Origin: Mageeibacillus sp. UBA1257
Lineage (GTDB): Bacteria > Bacillota > Clostridia > UBA1212 > UBA1257
Assembly (NCBI GenBank): GCA_002308775.1
Contig: DBVT01000073.1
Span: 1-8,291, forward strand
Reading direction: 5' to 3'
Length of the DNA stretch: 8,291 bases
Shown here one piece after another: positions 7,233 through 8,291 of this stretch (its first letter is position 1; every line of letters begins with the position of its first letter). Below the pieces are notes generated by a model. That model ran no database searches. It had not been told where the DNA came from and worked only from the letters and a program-made list of their open reading frames with translations. A program made the position numbers and the translations under genes.

Positions 7233-7261
7233 ATTATATCATTTTTTCTTCATCTTTTCGA
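7233..7261 (-). promoter_or_regulatory. Candidate promoter of the ATPase-PHP operon
   Basis: On the minus strand a perfect TATAAT (7238-7233) lies 17 bases after TCGAAA (7261-7256), which matches the -35 consensus at four of six positions. Transcription would start near 7226, giving a leader of about 50 bases. The -10 box begins immediately after the rarA stop codon and the -35 box is inside the last rarA codons. Readthrough from rarA is also possible, because no clear terminator separates the genes. Confidence 0.5.
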
Positions 7262-8291
7262 CCCATTCGAGGTATTCGATGATTTTATTTTCAGCTCCGT
7301 TGCCGCAGGGCTCATAGTATTTTGTGCCTTTGAGCGCTTCGGGCAAATATTCTATATTGGAAACGTGTCCCGGATAGTCGTGAGGATATTTGTATCCGAT
7401 ACTGTATCCCAGGTCCTTCATTCCTTCAGCGGGGGCGTTTCGGAGGTAATACGGTATCTCTCCGGTGTCTCTCGTTTTAACATCTGACATTGCCCGTTCG
7501 ATGGCCATATATGCGGCGTTCGATTTTGGGCTCGTTGCGACTGTGATAGCCGCATGAGCGAGTATTATCCTCGCTTCGGGCATTCCGATCATTCTGACTG
7601 CTTCGGCGGCTGCCTGAGCCACAAGCAAAGCAGTGGGATTTGCGGTGCCTACGTCCTCTGACGCGCAGATAACGATCCTTCTGGCGAGGAAATTGATATC
7701 TTCTCCGGCCTCAAGCGCTCTCGCAAGGTAAACGGCCACCGCGTTCGGGTCGCTTCCTCTCATCGATTTTATCATTGCGCTGATATTGTCGTAATGCTCT
7801 TCTCCGCTTTTATCAAATCTCAAATGCCTCTTTTGCACGCAGTCAGAAGCTGTCTTCATATCGATCCTGAATCCGTTCGTGATATCGCAGCCGTTGCCGA
7901 AGACAGCAAGTTCGATCGAATTCAGCGCAAATCTCGCATCGCCGTCAGCCATTTCGGCGAGGAAATCGAGAGCGTCGTCGTCTATGGTTATATCGAGTTT
8001 GCCCAGTCCTCTTTCTTTGTCAGTAAGGGAGGAAAGAATTATTTTCTTGATATCTTCTTTGTTAAGAGGCTCGAGTTTGAAAACTGTCGATCTTGATATA
8101 AGAGCCTTGTTGACTTCAAAATACGGGTTTTCCGTAGTAGCGCCTATCAGTATCAGCGTTCCGTCCTCCACATACGGCAAAAGGGCGTCCTGCTGGCTCT
8201 TATTGAATCTGTGTATCTCATCGATGAACAGAACAGTTCTTCCCGTCGGATTGAGTAAAATGTTCTGCGCGTCCTGAGCGACCTTTTTAAT
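7239..8291 (-). CDS. rarA: Replication-associated recombination protein RarA (MgsA), AAA+ ATPase (N-terminus missing)
   Basis: The frame is open to the right edge of the window, so 350 C-terminal residues are seen; roughly 80-90 residues with the Walker A motif should lie beyond it. Visible are Walker B and the RarA hallmark LFIDEIHRFNKSQQDALLP (fragment residues 21-39), sensor 1 in GATTENPYFEVN (50-61), the arginine-finger segment LISRS (64-68), and the sensor 2-like GDAR (117-120). The RarA C-terminal tetramerisation region includes MKSMRGSDPNA, ARRIVICASEDVG and AAITVATSPKSNAAY. RarA and its eukaryotic homologue Mgs1/WRNIP1 act at stalled replication forks and resemble clamp-loader subunits. 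The protein ends in a Lys-rich tail just before TGA. The TTG at 8180 is an internal leucine codon, not a start. The gene precedes the ATPase by 63 bases; no functional link between the two is evident. Confidence 0.95.
   Translation of the reverse strand: MKKVAQDAQNILLNPTGRTVLFIDEIHRFNKSQQDALLPYVEDGTLILIGATTENPYFEVNKALISRSTVFKLEPLNKEDIKKIILSSLTDKERGLGKLDITIDDDALDFLAEMADGDARFALNSIELAVFGNGCDITNGFRIDMKTASDCVQKRHLRFDKSGEEHYDNISAMIKSMRGSDPNAVAVYLARALEAGEDINFLARRIVICASEDVGTANPTALLVAQAAAEAVRMIGMPEARIILAHAAITVATSPKSNAAYMAIERAMSDVKTRDTGEIPYYLRNAPAEGMKDLGYSIGYKYPHDYPGHVSNIEYLPEALKGTKYYEPCGNGAENKIIEYLEWVEKMKKK

Noticed and set aside
8178..8180. TTG start for the rarA frame.
   Set aside because: The frame continues upstream through the Walker B and RFNKSQQDALLP segment to the window edge, so this codon is an internal leucine.

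Overview
The window shows five protein-coding genes in two convergent groups, with no rRNA, tRNA, CRISPR array, insertion sequence or other mobile element that I can recognise. The strong purine-rich ribosome binding sites (for example GGAGGAG five bases before an ATG), the frequent AGA arginine codons, the moderate GC content, the intrinsic terminators with T-tracts, and the gene families (a lamin-tail/CotH surface protein, an SSS symporter, a Ca2+ P-type ATPase, a PHP phosphatase, RarA) suggest a Firmicute, probably a clostridial anaerobe of the gut or rumen type. That assignment is inference; no taxonomic marker is present.

Plus strand, left half. Positions 1-1848 hold the C-terminal 615 residues of a secreted or surface-anchored CotH-like protein: a Pro/Thr linker, a lamin-tail domain, a chitobiase/hexosaminidase C-terminal-like domain, then a CotH kinase-fold domain. 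Its start lies outside the window. The 171-base gap after it is dense with signals: a perfect 10-bp terminator hairpin, a sigma-70-type promoter whose TTGACA -35 box sits in the loop of that hairpin, and a leader containing a second intrinsic terminator that overlaps an alternative hairpin. A 525-residue sodium:solute symporter (2020-3597) follows. The arrangement looks like a transcription attenuator controlling the symporter.

Minus strand, right half, read from the right edge: the C-terminal 350 residues of the replication-fork AAA+ ATPase RarA (7239-8291, N-terminus cut off by the window edge), then a Ca2+-transporting P-type ATPase (4521-7175), then a PHP-family histidinol-phosphatase-like protein (3730-4518). 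The ATPase has a likely promoter of its own directly after the rarA stop codon. The PHP gene starts two bases after the ATPase stop, and its Shine-Dalgarno lies in the last ATPase codons, so the two are probably translated from one message. A strong hairpin between the convergent symporter and PHP genes (3616-3655) probably ends transcription from both sides.

The genes are mostly well-known families and I see no clear undescribed system. The points most worth a second look are the attenuator-like leader of the symporter, the two complete Ca2+-site residue sets of the ATPase, and the domain make-up of the CotH-like protein.
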